Source: Desulfosporosinus shakirovi (lineage in GTDB: Bacteria > Bacillota > Desulfitobacteriia > Desulfitobacteriales > Desulfitobacteriaceae). From it: a stretch of DNA of 64,000 bases. The position numbers and the translations under genes are program-made. Below the pieces are notes generated by a model. It had not been told where the DNA came from, did no database searches, and saw only the letters and a list, made by a program, of their open reading frames with translations. The stretch covers positions 19,941 through 83,940 of the forward strand of contig NZ_JAJDOO010000022.1 in assembly GCF_020595055.1 (NCBI RefSeq). Direction: 5' to 3'. Below are positions 63,984 through 64,000 of this stretch, piece after piece; position 1 is the stretch's first letter; the number at the start of each line of letters is the position of its first letter.

Positions 63984-64000
63984 AAGGACTCGCATATGCG

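Noticed and set aside
1..64000. CRISPR array, prophage, insertion sequence or replication origin
   Set aside because: No spaced direct repeats, integrase, transposase, phage structural gene or DnaA-box cluster was seen.

Overview
The window looks like a chromosomal segment of an anaerobic, spore-former-type Firmicute of the Desulfosporosinus/Desulfitobacterium kind. This is inferred from the gene content: a Desulfovibrio-type molybdenum aldehyde oxidoreductase, a tungsten-type aldehyde ferredoxin oxidoreductase, futalosine-route menaquinone genes, the siroheme-dependent (Ahb/NirJ) heme route, a DsrK/HdrD-like Fe-S protein, frequent TTG/GTG starts and strong GGAGG ribosome binding sites. Species cannot be fixed from the sequence alone.

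Layout. (1) 0.2-8.7 kb: a sigma-54 activator, a tungsten-type aldehyde oxidoreductase, and a dedicated pterin-cofactor operon (MoaD-like, ThiF/MoeB-like, MoeA, MoeA fused to a binding-protein domain). (2) 9.1-21.3 kb: an aldehyde oxidoreductase (Mop) followed by nine genes in one tight operon: a flavin/Fe-S dicluster protein, a zinc ribbon, a C-GCAxxG-C-C protein, a methyltransferase, a radical SAM protein, an AMP-forming ligase homologue, a nucleotidyltransferase-HD fusion, XdhC and a histidine phosphatase. (3) 21.6-29.4 kb: an iron alcohol dehydrogenase, a MoeA-like protein, a second XdhC, the TupABC tungstate transporter and an HTH/binding-domain regulator. Near-identical sigma-54 promoters precede the W-type AOR, Mop and the alcohol dehydrogenase. 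Together regions 1-3 form an acid/aldehyde/alcohol redox island with its own metal import and cofactor supply.

(4) 29.8-36.0 kb: SpeD, then a menaquinone/prenyl/Tat operon containing a degenerate prenyl synthase homologue and an MqnE homologue that has lost its radical SAM core. (5) 36.1-49.9 kb: a TetR regulator next to a 58-bp perfect palindrome, cytochrome c maturation (ResB/ResC), a nearly complete glutamate-to-heme gene set by the siroheme route, and a small diheme cytochrome. (6) 50-55.3 kb: ordinary genes (DUF975 membrane protein, M3 peptidase, Tat-exported metallo-hydrolase, TraB) and a decayed corA remnant. (7) 55.6-63.1 kb: a CoA-disulfide-reductase/rhodanese fusion and a DsrK-like protein, divergent from a cluster of NifX-like proteins and ferredoxin-bearing MinD ATPases resembling the orange-protein (ORP) system; both sides share one four-copy operator. 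(8) A ClpP-fold serine protease closes the window.

The strongest candidate for an incompletely understood system is the Mop operon (9.1-21.3 kb). By my recollection it is collinear with DVU1559-DVU1551 of Desulfovibrio vulgaris, so its existence is not new, but the joint role of its radical SAM, methyltransferase, ligase and phosphatase is unexplained. No rRNA, tRNA, CRISPR array, transposase or phage gene was seen.
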